A DNA stretch of 64,000 nt from Bacillota bacterium (GTDB lineage: Bacteria > Bacillota > Clostridia > Oscillospirales > Acutalibacteraceae): contig JAEWYE010000064.1 of NCBI GenBank assembly GCA_023458755.1, positions 1 to 64,000 on the forward strand, written 5' to 3'. The notes under the pieces were generated by a model, which had not been told where the DNA came from, ran no database searches, and worked only from the letters and a program-made list of their open reading frames with translations. Both the position numbers and the translations under genes were made by a program. Positions 42,495 to 50,269 of this stretch are shown one piece after another (within the stretch, counting starts at the first letter, position 1; each line of letters starts with the position of its first letter).

Positions 42495-43701
42495 TTACTG
42501 ATGTTTCTTTTACCATACACGTTAAACTGCCTCTGTGAAGCAAAATTTTGATTTCACTGCCAACCACAGCATCTTTTGCTTTCGTTAACACATGGTTATC
42601 CGCGTCATAAGCAATGGCGTAACCTCTTGCCAGCACATGAAGCGGACTGAGTGCATCGAGTTTCGCGCTTAAACCGGAAAGTGTTGTTTTGCCGCCTGAG
42701 ATGTCTTTCTGCATGCAGGAAACCAATCGGTTTACCAGATTATCGGTTTTCATGCGCTGCAGTTCAATGAGCTCCTGCGGAAGCTGAAAGGATCGGTTTC
42801 GGGTCAGGCTTTCCAACTGCCGGTTTAAGTCCGAAAGCTTCAAACATATCGACTTTTCTAAATTGCCTTGCAATGTCAGAACCGTATCGCGCAACTCCTC
42901 AATGTTTGGCGAAACCAATTCCGCTGCAGCCGACGGCGTAGGCGCGCGCAGATCCGCAACAAAATCACATATAGTGAAATCCGTCTCATGCCCGACCGCG
43001 GAAACAATGGGAATAAGGGAGGCGGCAACCGCGCGGGCAACCGTTTCTTCGTTGAACGCCCACAAATCCTCCATGGAGCCGCCGCCGCGCCCTAATATAA
43101 TAACATCCGCGCAATTCAATCGGTTGAACTGTTCAATAGCGGCAACCAACTGGGGAGCCGCACCCTCCCCCTGCACCAAAACAGGGCAAAACACAATTTG
43201 CGCCAGCGGGTAACGCCTTGCAAGCACCTGCTCAATATCATGAACTGCAGCACCGGTCGGCGAAGTAATCACTCCGATATTCGAGGGGTATTTCGGCAAT
43301 GGCTTTTTACGCTGCGGATCAAATAAACCTTCTGCGGAAAGTTTATTTTTTAGCTGTTCAAAAGCCAGATTAAGCGCGCCTAGGCCGTCCGGCTGCATAT
43401 CGTCAATATAAAACTGATATTGACCGGTCTGTTCATAAACGGACACTCTGCCGCGCACAATAACCCGCATACCGTCCTGCGGAGCGAAGCGCAGACGTCG
43501 TGCCTGCGGTGCAAACATGACCGCTTTTATAACGCATTTATCATCCTTTAGAGATAGATACAAATGACCGGATTTATAATGATTGGTAAAATTCGAAATT
43601 TCGCCGCACACAAACGCACTCATCAGATGGCTGTCGCCGTCAAGCAGAGATTTTACGTATGTGTTAAGCTGGGTAATCGTAAGCACAACTGGGCTTTTCA
43701 T
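42466..43701 (-). CDS. xseA: Exodeoxyribonuclease VII large subunit
   Basis: A 411-residue nuclease that degrades single-stranded DNA into short oligonucleotides. It has an N-terminal OB domain (about 5-100, LTITQLNTYVKSLLDGD) and the conserved catalytic region GVITSPTGAAVHDIEQVLARRYP (given in part), then RGGGSMEDLWAFNEE and SAVGHETDFTICDFVADLRAPTPSAAAE (in part). ATG 43701 is preferred because AAAGGATGG lies eight bases upstream; the ATG four codons earlier has no spacing. Confidence 0.95.
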   Translation of the reverse strand: MKSPVVLTITQLNTYVKSLLDGDSHLMSAFVCGEISNFTNHYKSGHLYLSLKDDKCVIKAVMFAPQARRLRFAPQDGMRVIVRGRVSVYEQTGQYQFYIDDMQPDGLGALNLAFEQLKNKLSAEGLFDPQRKKPLPKYPSNIGVITSPTGAAVHDIEQVLARRYPLAQIVFCPVLVQGEGAAPQLVAAIEQFNRLNCADVIILGRGGGSMEDLWAFNEETVARAVAASLIPIVSAVGHETDFTICDFVADLRAPTPSAAAELVSPNIEELRDTVLTLQGNLEKSICLKLSDLNRQLESLTRNRSFQLPQELIELQRMKTDNLVNRLVSCMQKDISGGKTTLSGLSAKLDALSPLHVLARGYAIAYDADNHVLTKAKDAVVGSEIKILLHRGSLTCMVKETSVNDKKGGQFE

Positions 43702-43725
43702 TGCAACGTCCATCCTTTCGTAAAT

Positions 43726-44649
43726 TCATCTCATGGAGGCAAGAACGGCCACACCAGCGGCATTGTCCGCCGAAAACTCCGGTGCGGCAAAATAAGCACC
43801 GTATTTCGCTGTCAGAGCATTCCGGATGATACTGTTTGACATCACGCCGCCCGCAAACACAATCGGCAGTTCTCCGTATTCACGGAACAGCAGTCCGCAC
43901 ATTGCGTCAAGCGCGGCCAGAATCGACTGCAAACAGTAAGCGGCGATTTCTTCTTTCGGGAACCCCTCATCCAACATTTTTCGGCAATGATTTTCAATGC
44001 CGGAAAGTGAACAGTCCGTGCCCTTCATGGAAGGCTTTATGCGAAATGTTTTTTCGCAGGCAAGTGCCAGTTTTTCGAGTTCTTTTCCCGCAGGAAAAGG
44101 CAGACCGAGCATAGAACCTACCCGGTCCACTGCCTGTCCGCCTTTTAAATCCAAAGAAGACGCGATAATTTTGGCCGAAATGACTGTATCGGTATTCGGG
44201 GTAACGAGCACCGCCTCGGTTGTACCGCCTGAAACATGAAACGCAAGGAACTTTTCTTTTAGCAGTTCCAGCTTTTCGGCGGAATAGAGCGCCGCTGCGA
44301 TGTGGCCCGCCTGATGGGAAAACGTATAAAGCGGAACCCGCAATGTCATTGCAATCGCTTTGGCAGTTCCGTAACCCACCGTAAAGCACGGCATATAGGA
44401 ACCGGCAACATCACGCGGCTTGTCCGATACTCCAACTGCTTTTATATTCACATCATTTTGCAGCAAAGGCTCCAATATCAAGGGAAGCTGCTGAACATGG
44501 TGAAATACCGCGTCGCTTTGGCGCAGACCAAGCTGACCGTTTTTTACAGGAAGCAGCCGCTTATTCTGTTCTATCCGTTCACCGTTATAATAAACAGCAG
44601 CGGATGTCGTATAATTGCTGGTATCAATCCCCAGAAAATCATTCTTCAT
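43726..44649 (-). CDS. TsaD/Kae1-like paralogue (M22 family protein)
   Basis: A 307-residue ASKHA-fold protein with the TsaD start FLGIDTSNYTTSAAVYY, HQAGHIAAALYSA (the HxxxH metal motif), SGGTTEAVL and VFAGGVMSN. It is shorter and more divergent than true TsaD (about 340 residues), and it lies in the nusB-xseA cluster rather than with tsaB or tsaE. Such a second Kae1-like protein is a known Clostridia feature of unknown role. The start at 44649 (MKNDFLGIDTSN) overlaps the nusB 3' end by 11 bases; the upstream open frame is nusB sequence in another frame. Confidence 0.85.
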   Translation of the reverse strand: MKNDFLGIDTSNYTTSAAVYYNGERIEQNKRLLPVKNGQLGLRQSDAVFHHVQQLPLILEPLLQNDVNIKAVGVSDKPRDVAGSYMPCFTVGYGTAKAIAMTLRVPLYTFSHQAGHIAAALYSAEKLELLKEKFLAFHVSGGTTEAVLVTPNTDTVISAKIIASSLDLKGGQAVDRVGSMLGLPFPAGKELEKLALACEKTFRIKPSMKGTDCSLSGIENHCRKMLDEGFPKEEIAAYCLQSILAALDAMCGLLFREYGELPIVFAGGVMSNSIIRNALTAKYGAYFAAPEFSADNAAGVAVLASMR

Positions 44650-45046
44650 TTTTTTCCAACTCTTTTGCAATGGAACCGAGCACTCCGTTAATAAACGGCG
44701 CGTCATCGACACCGCCGTATTTTTTCGCCAGATCGACCACTTCATTGATGGACACGCTGACCGGAATATCCTTTTCATATTCCATCTCATAAATTGCCAT
44801 TCGCAATAACGACAGCGCAACTTTGGAAAGACGGTTCATCTTCCATCCGCGAATATTTTGTTCAATCTGCGCATCCAGCGTTTCCTCATTTTCTTCTACG
44901 CCAAGTGCGATTTTTTCCGCGAAATCCGAAACGATTAAATCACTTGACAGCTCTGCCGCGTCAATAATCTGCTCGGTTGTGTCATGATTGATTGACCGCT
45001 CGAAAATTAAAACAAAAGCCTGTTCTCTCGCCTCTCGTCTGTTCAT
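44639..45046 (-). CDS. nusB: Transcription antitermination factor NusB
   Basis: A 135-residue all-helical RNA-binding protein that works with NusE on rRNA antitermination. RREAREQAFVLIFERS at the N-terminus and SINEVVDLAKKYGGVDDAPFINGVL (given in part) at the C-terminus are family signatures. GGAGG precedes ATG. First gene of the nusB-(TsaD paralogue)-xseA-xseB-ispA cluster; the alkaline-shock (Asp23) gene usually between spoIIIAH and nusB in Firmicutes is absent. Confidence 0.95.
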   Translation of the reverse strand: MNRREAREQAFVLIFERSINHDTTEQIIDAAELSSDLIVSDFAEKIALGVEENEETLDAQIEQNIRGWKMNRLSKVALSLLRMAIYEMEYEKDIPVSVSINEVVDLAKKYGGVDDAPFINGVLGSIAKELEKNEE

Positions 45047-45062
45047 TCAAACCTCCAAAAGT

Positions 45063-45099
45063 AATAAAAATAACCCTCCACAAATAGATGTGGAGGGTT
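45063..45099 (-). terminator. Terminator at the end of the spoIIIA operon
   Basis: AACCCTCCACA and TGTGGAGGGTT arms (11 bp perfect) flank a 6-base loop and are followed on the minus strand by ATTTTTATTA. It lies between the spoIIIAH stop and nusB. Confidence 0.92.
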
Positions 45100-45171
45100 G
45101 TAACGATATGCATTTGATTATTTTTTCAAACTTCCACGAGACTATTATACCACAAACTTACAAACAGGCAA

Positions 45172-45756
45172 CTATTTGGCTTCAACAATCTTAATATTAT
45201 CGTAAGACAGTCCGGTTTGGCCGCTGACGATGTCTTTTATGACAACTGTATCGTTTGCTTGAAGACCGTTCGTCTTTTGAACCACTACATTGCATTTTCC
45301 GTTTTCCAGATAAGCCACACAGCCCAGATATCCCTTTGCTTTTACTAAACTTTCGATGCTGTCTTCCTTCAGAACATTCTGCGCGATTACAGCTTTTTTA
45401 TCAACCGCTTCTTTTTTGGCTGCGTCGCCGGATTTTGGATCCTGAATGGTTTTTTCCAATGTTTCCTGTGCGGTATCCCTTGCTTTTTGTCTGGACAGGC
45501 AGGCAGTTGCAAAATACTCATTCGCCTGCGCGTTGGCTGCAATTGCCGAAGAGTTGGAGACTGTCGCCTTACTGCTCCCTGAGGTAACTTTACTGCCGGA
45601 AGCATTGACAAGCTGTGCAGCACCGAGAGCTGCTCCTGAATTAACAGTATCCGTCGCGGTTAACTGATTGCCGGAAAGAGACCAGTTTAAGTAGACGGCC
45701 GCACCCAAAGCGACAACCAAAGCAGCAAGAACAAGCTGACGTTTCCCGATAGCCAT
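45172..45756 (-). CDS. spoIIIAH: Stage III sporulation protein AH
   Basis: A 194-residue mother-cell membrane protein with one N-terminal helix (QLVLAALVVALGAAVYLNW) and an extracellular domain in the intermembrane space (about 70-190) of the YscJ/FliF ring-building type. In the engulfed forespore it binds SpoIIQ and forms the feeding-tube channel. The middle (about 35-75) is Ala/Ser/Thr-rich. Last gene of the spoIIIA operon, with AG upstream by 24 bases. Confidence 0.94.
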   Translation of the reverse strand: MAIGKRQLVLAALVVALGAAVYLNWSLSGNQLTATDTVNSGAALGAAQLVNASGSKVTSGSSKATVSNSSAIAANAQANEYFATACLSRQKARDTAQETLEKTIQDPKSGDAAKKEAVDKKAVIAQNVLKEDSIESLVKAKGYLGCVAYLENGKCNVVVQKTNGLQANDTVVIKDIVSGQTGLSYDNIKIVEAK

Positions 45757-45780
45757 AGAATAAATTCCTCCCGTTTCTGT

Positions 45781-46377
45781 TTATTTCGATTTTATCACGC
45801 ACACCCGCGCGGAAGAAATGTTGAGTGCGGTCGTTACCGCATCTGTCACATTTTTCTGCACGGTTGGATCATTGCCGCCTTCGCATACAACCACTACCCC
45901 CTTAACAACAGGCTGAACCTCTGTGACGGCGAGCGCTTTCTGCCCGCCGTTCGCATCCTTTACCAGGATATAGGTCGTCTCATCATTGTTGTTTTCCTGA
46001 TTTTTTGTTGTTGTGCTTGTTGATTTATCCTCTGCGGTCTGCGTACTCCTTTTTTCCTCTGTCGCATACACATACTGGGTACTCTTTTCGAGGGTAATCA
46101 TCACCTTTGCTGTGCCGACGCCGTCAATTCCGTTTACAACTTCCGTAAGATTGGCTTCAAGCTGCTTTGTATATTGTTCAACACTGATTGTCGTTTGTGT
46201 CGCCGAAGAAGCAGTAGTATTGCTGCTGCCGGTATTCTTAAAGAAACCGGAAATAAAGATTAACAGAATACCGACAATTCCGATTGCCACAATAATTTTC
46301 ATGTACTTATCATTTTCCGCTATTTTTTGAAAAAAACCTTTTACATCGGTACCTGATTTTTTATTTTGAGCCGTCAT
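45781..46377 (-). CDS. spoIIIAG: Stage III sporulation protein AG
   Basis: A 198-residue mother-cell membrane protein with one helix near residues 27-48 (MKIIVAIGIVGILLIFISGF) and a C-terminal ring-forming domain (about 75-195). A Gly/Ser/Thr-rich linker includes NNTTASSATQTTIS-like repeats. The last third, KALAVTEVQPVVKGVVVVCEGG, is the most conserved part. It forms a large ring in the A-Q channel. Its start overlaps the spoIIIAF end by 17 bases. Confidence 0.94.
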   Translation of the reverse strand: MTAQNKKSGTDVKGFFQKIAENDKYMKIIVAIGIVGILLIFISGFFKNTGSSNTTASSATQTTISVEQYTKQLEANLTEVVNGIDGVGTAKVMITLEKSTQYVYATEEKRSTQTAEDKSTSTTTKNQENNNDETTYILVKDANGGQKALAVTEVQPVVKGVVVVCEGGNDPTVQKNVTDAVTTALNISSARVCVIKSK

Positions 46378-46846
46378 GAACCATCACCTCCGTTTTCAGT
46401 CCCAGTACTTTTTCAAGGTGAGCGGTGATTTCCGTACACTGACCAGCATACTGGTTTGCAACAGTGACAACCACCTTGCTAATTGATATGCTGCTAGTTG
46501 TCTTAGTATCCATCATAACCGCAACATTTTCACATTTGATATTCATCGTATTTAATTCTGTGATTACGATATTTTGAATGCCTGCATTTGCTGCCGAATA
46601 AATTTGCTGATCGACCGTGTCCTGAAAAGTCTGCGTACCCTGAACGGAGGAAACGGTATCCTGCAAATCCACTGATATTTTCGGTACGATTTTAGAAAGC
46701 GGCAAAATGATTCCGCATATCACAAAAACTCCAAGTACAAGCTTCATCATTTTGCCCATCGAGCCATCCGGAACCAAATACTGCATCAAAGCGGAGATAA
46801 GCGTAACCAGGCAAATAACGGTTGCCCATGTTTTTACATCGCTCAT
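46361..46846 (-). CDS. spoIIIAF: Stage III sporulation protein AF
   Basis: A 161-residue membrane protein with two N-terminal helices (about 5-25 and 34-55) and a C-terminal ring-type domain (about 75-158) facing the space between mother cell and forespore. The start VKTWATVICLVTLISALMQYLVP is typical of the family. Its ATG overlaps the AE stop by four bases. Part of the A-Q channel base complex. Confidence 0.92.
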   Translation of the reverse strand: MSDVKTWATVICLVTLISALMQYLVPDGSMGKMMKLVLGVFVICGIILPLSKIVPKISVDLQDTVSSVQGTQTFQDTVDQQIYSAANAGIQNIVITELNTMNIKCENVAVMMDTKTTSSISISKVVVTVANQYAGQCTEITAHLEKVLGLKTEVMVHDGSK

Positions 46847-48051
46847 GAGCTTCCCCCTCCTATTATCAGCATGAGCACCGTGGAAACGGTAAGGATTGTC
46901 ATGGAGCTTAAGATAATGGCGAGCATCATTTCAAGTACTTTTGCCGTGGAACGAAGCAACACAGTGATTTCTTTTAAATCAAACACATCTCCGATTCCGG
47001 CACAAAGATAAAGCGTGATGAGCCAAAAAACGCATTCAAGGAGTATCGGAAGGAAAATACATGCCGCCGCAAGCAAGCCAAAAGCACCGACCCCGGATTT
47101 TAACAGTTTCACACAACCCTGCACAGTAGTAAGTGCCTCACCCAGCGCACTGCCGACTACCGGAACAAAACTGTTGATCACAAACTTTGCGGCCTTGGTT
47201 CCGGTGCTGTCCGCCGCGGATGTTACAAGGCTCTGCAAAGTCATCAGTCCTGTAAAAACTGTCATGCAAAAACCAAGTATCCATTTTACCGCCTTACTGA
47301 ACATGTCACATAATCCGCTGAGATTTAAATTCGGTGACACGGCGGAAACAATGGAGAATGCTAAAAAAATATTCATCAATGGAACGATGATATTCGCTGC
47401 CAGAAGTGAAATGACATTTCCGGCTCCAACCATCAGCAGATTATAGGAGCCTGCCGAAATGCTCTGACCGCCCGCTATCATGATTCCGGTTAATACCGGT
47501 ACACAGGCAAGCAGAAAATCCGCGGAAACCTTAATAACATTTGCCGCGCTGCCAATACAGGAGACAATGGGGGTAATCATGACAGTACAAATGCAAAGCG
47601 TTCCTACCATTCCGATTACGCCGCCAAGCGTTTTTTCACCAAACGACAGTTTCATCCCATTGAGCAATGCGCACAGAAGCATAATTGCCAAAACGGAAAC
47701 CCCCGCTTTAAGCGGTGCTGCTCCCTTCTCTCCCGCAATTCCCGTTATCTGTGAAAAAATGCTTTGCGGGGTCAAACCGCTGATACTCTTCCAGTCTGGG
47801 GAATCTACGCCCAGCTGGTCCAAAATCTTTCGCGTGTCATCCGGCAAAGAATCCGGCAGATCATTTGCTCCGCTCGCATCCATCTGCTGTTTATAATATT
47901 CTTCCACCGTGGGCATAGAAGCGGTAGAAGATGCGGTATCTTCCGCGTGGACGGTTACGGATAAGGATAAAAAAAGAAAAGCAGCAAGAATAAAACAAAA
48001 AAGAAACCGTACAACTTTTCTTTTCTTATTTCTGTTCCATAATAAATTCAT
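46843..48051 (-). CDS. spoIIIAE: Stage III sporulation protein AE
   Basis: A 402-residue polytopic membrane protein with a likely signal peptide (residues 1-33, ending HA-ED), an extracellular segment to about residue 105, then about eight helices. It includes VGTLCICTVMITPIVSCI and a C-terminal MLAIILSSMTILTVSTVL. It is the largest member of the mother-cell channel complex, similar to export-gate proteins. ATG 48051 follows GGGGTGACGGC and lies just past the overlapping spoIIIAD stop; an upstream GTG is less well placed. Confidence 0.95.
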   Translation of the reverse strand: MNLLWNRNKKRKVVRFLFCFILAAFLFLSLSVTVHAEDTASSTASMPTVEEYYKQQMDASGANDLPDSLPDDTRKILDQLGVDSPDWKSISGLTPQSIFSQITGIAGEKGAAPLKAGVSVLAIMLLCALLNGMKLSFGEKTLGGVIGMVGTLCICTVMITPIVSCIGSAANVIKVSADFLLACVPVLTGIMIAGGQSISAGSYNLLMVGAGNVISLLAANIIVPLMNIFLAFSIVSAVSPNLNLSGLCDMFSKAVKWILGFCMTVFTGLMTLQSLVTSAADSTGTKAAKFVINSFVPVVGSALGEALTTVQGCVKLLKSGVGAFGLLAAACIFLPILLECVFWLITLYLCAGIGDVFDLKEITVLLRSTAKVLEMMLAIILSSMTILTVSTVLMLIIGGGSS

Positions 48052-48055
48052 GCCG

Positions 48056-48445
48056 TCACCCCGCAATCAAAGCAACCGACGTTGTGGCGATGCTTTCAAA
48101 CATAGGAAGTGCCAGCAATACAATCGTGATTTTTCCCGCAAGCTCTACCTTTGCAGCGAGGGCGCTTTCGCCGGCATCACGGCAGGAATCCGCAGCGAAC
48201 TGTGCCAAAAAGCAGATTCCAAGCGTTTTGAACAGAATAAGCGCATATTCGCTGGACAGCCCGGCTGAAGACAGCAAAACATTCAGCTGTTTAATGGCAG
48301 GTGAGATATTGGCTAGTATTTGAACAAGGATGAGAATACCTGCCGCGATATTAATAATAATGGCATATTCCTGATGATACCGCTTCAGCATAACGGAAAG
48401 GATTGCGGCAATCAGAGCTATTCCGGCTATTCCAATAATATTCAT
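48056..48445 (-). CDS. spoIIIAD: Stage III sporulation protein AD
   Basis: A 129-residue membrane protein with about four helices (for example IIGIAGIALIAAILSVML at the N-terminus). It is homologous to SpoIIIAC and similar in shape to FliQ-type export components. The next gene, spoIIIAE, begins just after its stop, and spoIIIAC ends eight bases before it. Confidence 0.94.
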   Translation of the reverse strand: MNIIGIAGIALIAAILSVMLKRYHQEYAIIINIAAGILILVQILANISPAIKQLNVLLSSAGLSSEYALILFKTLGICFLAQFAADSCRDAGESALAAKVELAGKITIVLLALPMFESIATTSVALIAG

Positions 48446-48453
48446 GGCACTTA

Positions 48454-48648
48454 CTACAATCCGAATATGGATTTTATGGAATCGAAGAGTGCTGCAATTT
48501 CCTGAATAATCATCATAAGTACGACAATAAGTCCCGCAATTGTGGTCATCATTGCCTGATCCTCACGCCCGGAACGAATGAGCAATTGATTGAGTACAGC
48601 AACAATGATGCCGATTGCCGCGATTTTAAAGATTAAATCCACACCCAT
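48454..48648 (-). CDS. spoIIIAC: Stage III sporulation protein AC
   Basis: A 64-residue protein with two helices (about 5-24 and 33-52: LIFKIAAIGIIVAVLNQLLI and MTTIAGLIVVLMMIIQEIA). Size and sequence fit SpoIIIAC, the smallest channel component, similar to the export-gate protein FliQ. It lies 15 bases after spoIIIAB. Confidence 0.95.
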   Translation of the reverse strand: MGVDLIFKIAAIGIIVAVLNQLLIRSGREDQAMMTTIAGLIVVLMMIIQEIAALFDSIKSIFGL

Positions 48649-48663
48649 TTTGATTCCTCCGTT

Positions 48664-49158
48664 TTAGCATAATAACAGCGCTGCCGCCATGCCTGCAAAT
48701 ATTCCAAGCATTAGGTAGAGCTTTGCTTTTCGGGTCTTTGCTTCCTTTGCGATTTCAAGCCTTGCCAATATCAGTTCGCTATACAGCTTGCAGTGCGCAA
48801 GCTGGCCATCGACATCGCTTGTACCAAAACCGGCTCCAAAATCGTGTATCAGAGAAATATCCTTTTCATCGAAGCCCAGTCCTTTCGTACCGCCGGTAAC
48901 AGCGTCTGACCAAGCGTTCGTAAAGCTGCTGCCGCTTTGACAATTCTCCAAACACATGGTAAACAGCCGCATATTACCGTGTCTGCGAATAATCTGCTCC
49001 ACCGGTGAAGCAGTATAGCGAATTTCCGTTTGAGCCGCATGAATAAACACCAAAAACGCCTCAAGCTGTTCCACCCTTACACTGAGTTTATGCGACTCCA
49101 TATACCCCACAAGAGTTGATGCCAGTATCACCAGCACGATTCCGATCGGCTTTAGCAA
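48664..49158 (-). CDS. spoIIIAB: Stage III sporulation protein AB
   Basis: A 164-residue protein with an N-terminal helix (LKPIGIVLVILASTLVGY), a long soluble helical domain and a C-terminal helix (LYLMLGIFAGMAAALLL). It is structurally akin to type II secretion GspF-like scaffolds. The TTG at 49158 is chosen: AAGGCGGGTG lies six bases before it and MLKPIGIVLVILAS aligns end to end with Bacillus SpoIIIAB starts. A GTG nine bases upstream overlaps the ribosome site. The gene overlaps the end of spoIIIAA by 71 bases. Confidence 0.9.
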   Translation of the reverse strand: MLKPIGIVLVILASTLVGYMESHKLSVRVEQLEAFLVFIHAAQTEIRYTASPVEQIIRRHGNMRLFTMCLENCQSGSSFTNAWSDAVTGGTKGLGFDEKDISLIHDFGAGFGTSDVDGQLAHCKLYSELILARLEIAKEAKTRKAKLYLMLGIFAGMAAALLLC

Positions 49159-50107
49159 GCAATTCACCCGCCTTATAAATTCCTGTTACTTTTCCCGGCT
49201 GCGCATGACTGTCCAGCATCGCTATGTAACTGAATGCACCCGTCTGAAGAAGCCTTAACGCCTGGTTCCGTTTTACAAGGTCTTCTATGCTGCCCGCGTG
49301 GATGGTTGAAATAATGCTGACACCCGCGTTCAGTCCTTCCTCAACCGACGTAACATCCTCGTTATCGCCGAGTTCATCGCATACAATGAACTCGGGTGAA
49401 AGGGAACGCACTGCCTGCAAAATTCCGATTCCTTTCGGGTAGCCGTCCAGCACATCGCAGCAGGCTCCCAAATCGTTCTGCGGAATACCGGCATATGTCC
49501 CCGCAAGCTCACCGCGTTCATCCACAACCACCACTTTTTTGATATCTCCGCATAAACCGGATGAGAGCTGGCGTACAATATCCCGTAAAATTGTCGTCTT
49601 GCCGCTGGACGGCGGCCCGACCAAAAGCAGCCCGGACGAAATATTGCCCCGAAGTCTTTTCAGAAGTTCATCCGCCGCACCGTCTATCTCTCGGGCAACA
49701 CGGATATTGATAGACGAGATATCTCTTACACCGGTAATCGCTCCGTTATTCATAACCGCTGTTCCGCTGATTCCGACTCTGTGACCGCCGCGTATGGTGA
49801 TATAGCCGTTTTTGATTTCGTTCTGGTGGCTGTAAATGGAATAACAGCATATATTGCGAAAGGATTCCTCAATTTCCGCTTTTGAAGTAATCATGTTTTC
49901 TTCACTTGGAAAACACGCCAGACTGCCGCTGTTATTTAGAAAATAAATACCGCGCGAACAGCATATAGAAATTGGCTTGTTTACTCGAAGCCGTATTTCC
50001 TGCGCCTGCATCTTGATATCCTTTGGCAGTCTGGTTAAGTACTGACTGATTTTGTCACAGACACTGTTCGCCGCAGTGTCAAATCTTACATCGTTTAAAT
50101 TGCTCAT
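49088..50107 (-). CDS. spoIIIAA: Stage III sporulation protein AA (ATPase)
   Basis: A 339-residue ATPase of the secretion-ATPase (VirB11/GspE-like) fold that energises the A-Q channel in the mother cell. Walker A is GPPSSGKTTILRD near residue 175, the Walker B region VVVDERGELAGTY, and FIVCDELGDNEDV follows. ATG 50107 follows GGAGG five bases upstream; an upstream open extension of ten codons has none. Its 3' end, past the usual family terminus, overlaps spoIIIAB. Confidence 0.95.
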   Translation of the reverse strand: MSNLNDVRFDTAANSVCDKISQYLTRLPKDIKMQAQEIRLRVNKPISICCSRGIYFLNNSGSLACFPSEENMITSKAEIEESFRNICCYSIYSHQNEIKNGYITIRGGHRVGISGTAVMNNGAITGVRDISSINIRVAREIDGAADELLKRLRGNISSGLLLVGPPSSGKTTILRDIVRQLSSGLCGDIKKVVVVDERGELAGTYAGIPQNDLGACCDVLDGYPKGIGILQAVRSLSPEFIVCDELGDNEDVTSVEEGLNAGVSIISTIHAGSIEDLVKRNQALRLLQTGAFSYIAMLDSHAQPGKVTGIYKAGELLAKADRNRAGDTGINSCGVYGVA

Positions 50108-50170
50108 TGGTACCTCCACATCATTTGTTACTAACACATAGATATGGACAACTTACCCGGATTAGAACAG

Positions 50171-50223
50171 AAAAAAAGAGAGTATTGCAAAATGAAATTT
50201 CATTCATCTTGCAATACTCTCTT
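50171..50223 (-). terminator. Terminator after ligA
   Basis: AAGAGAGTATTGCAA and TTGCAATACTCTCTT arms (15 bp perfect) flank an 18-base loop and are followed on the minus strand by TTTTTTTCTG. It isolates ligA from the spoIIIA operon. Confidence 0.93.
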
Positions 50224-50269
50224 AAAAATCAAATTAAGAGTCTGTTTTATGCGGTCGTTCCCGCACAGT

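Noticed and set aside
43994..44389. A minus-strand frame of 131 codons within the TsaD-like gene
   Set aside because: Out of frame with the conserved HQAGHIAAALYSA and SGGTTEAVL motifs, and it has no ribosome binding site.
50108..50170. SigE promoter for spoIIIAA
   Set aside because: A CATATC-like -35 and AACAAATG-like -10 can be drawn, but the -10 would place the start too close to the ribosome binding site. Not listed as a feature.
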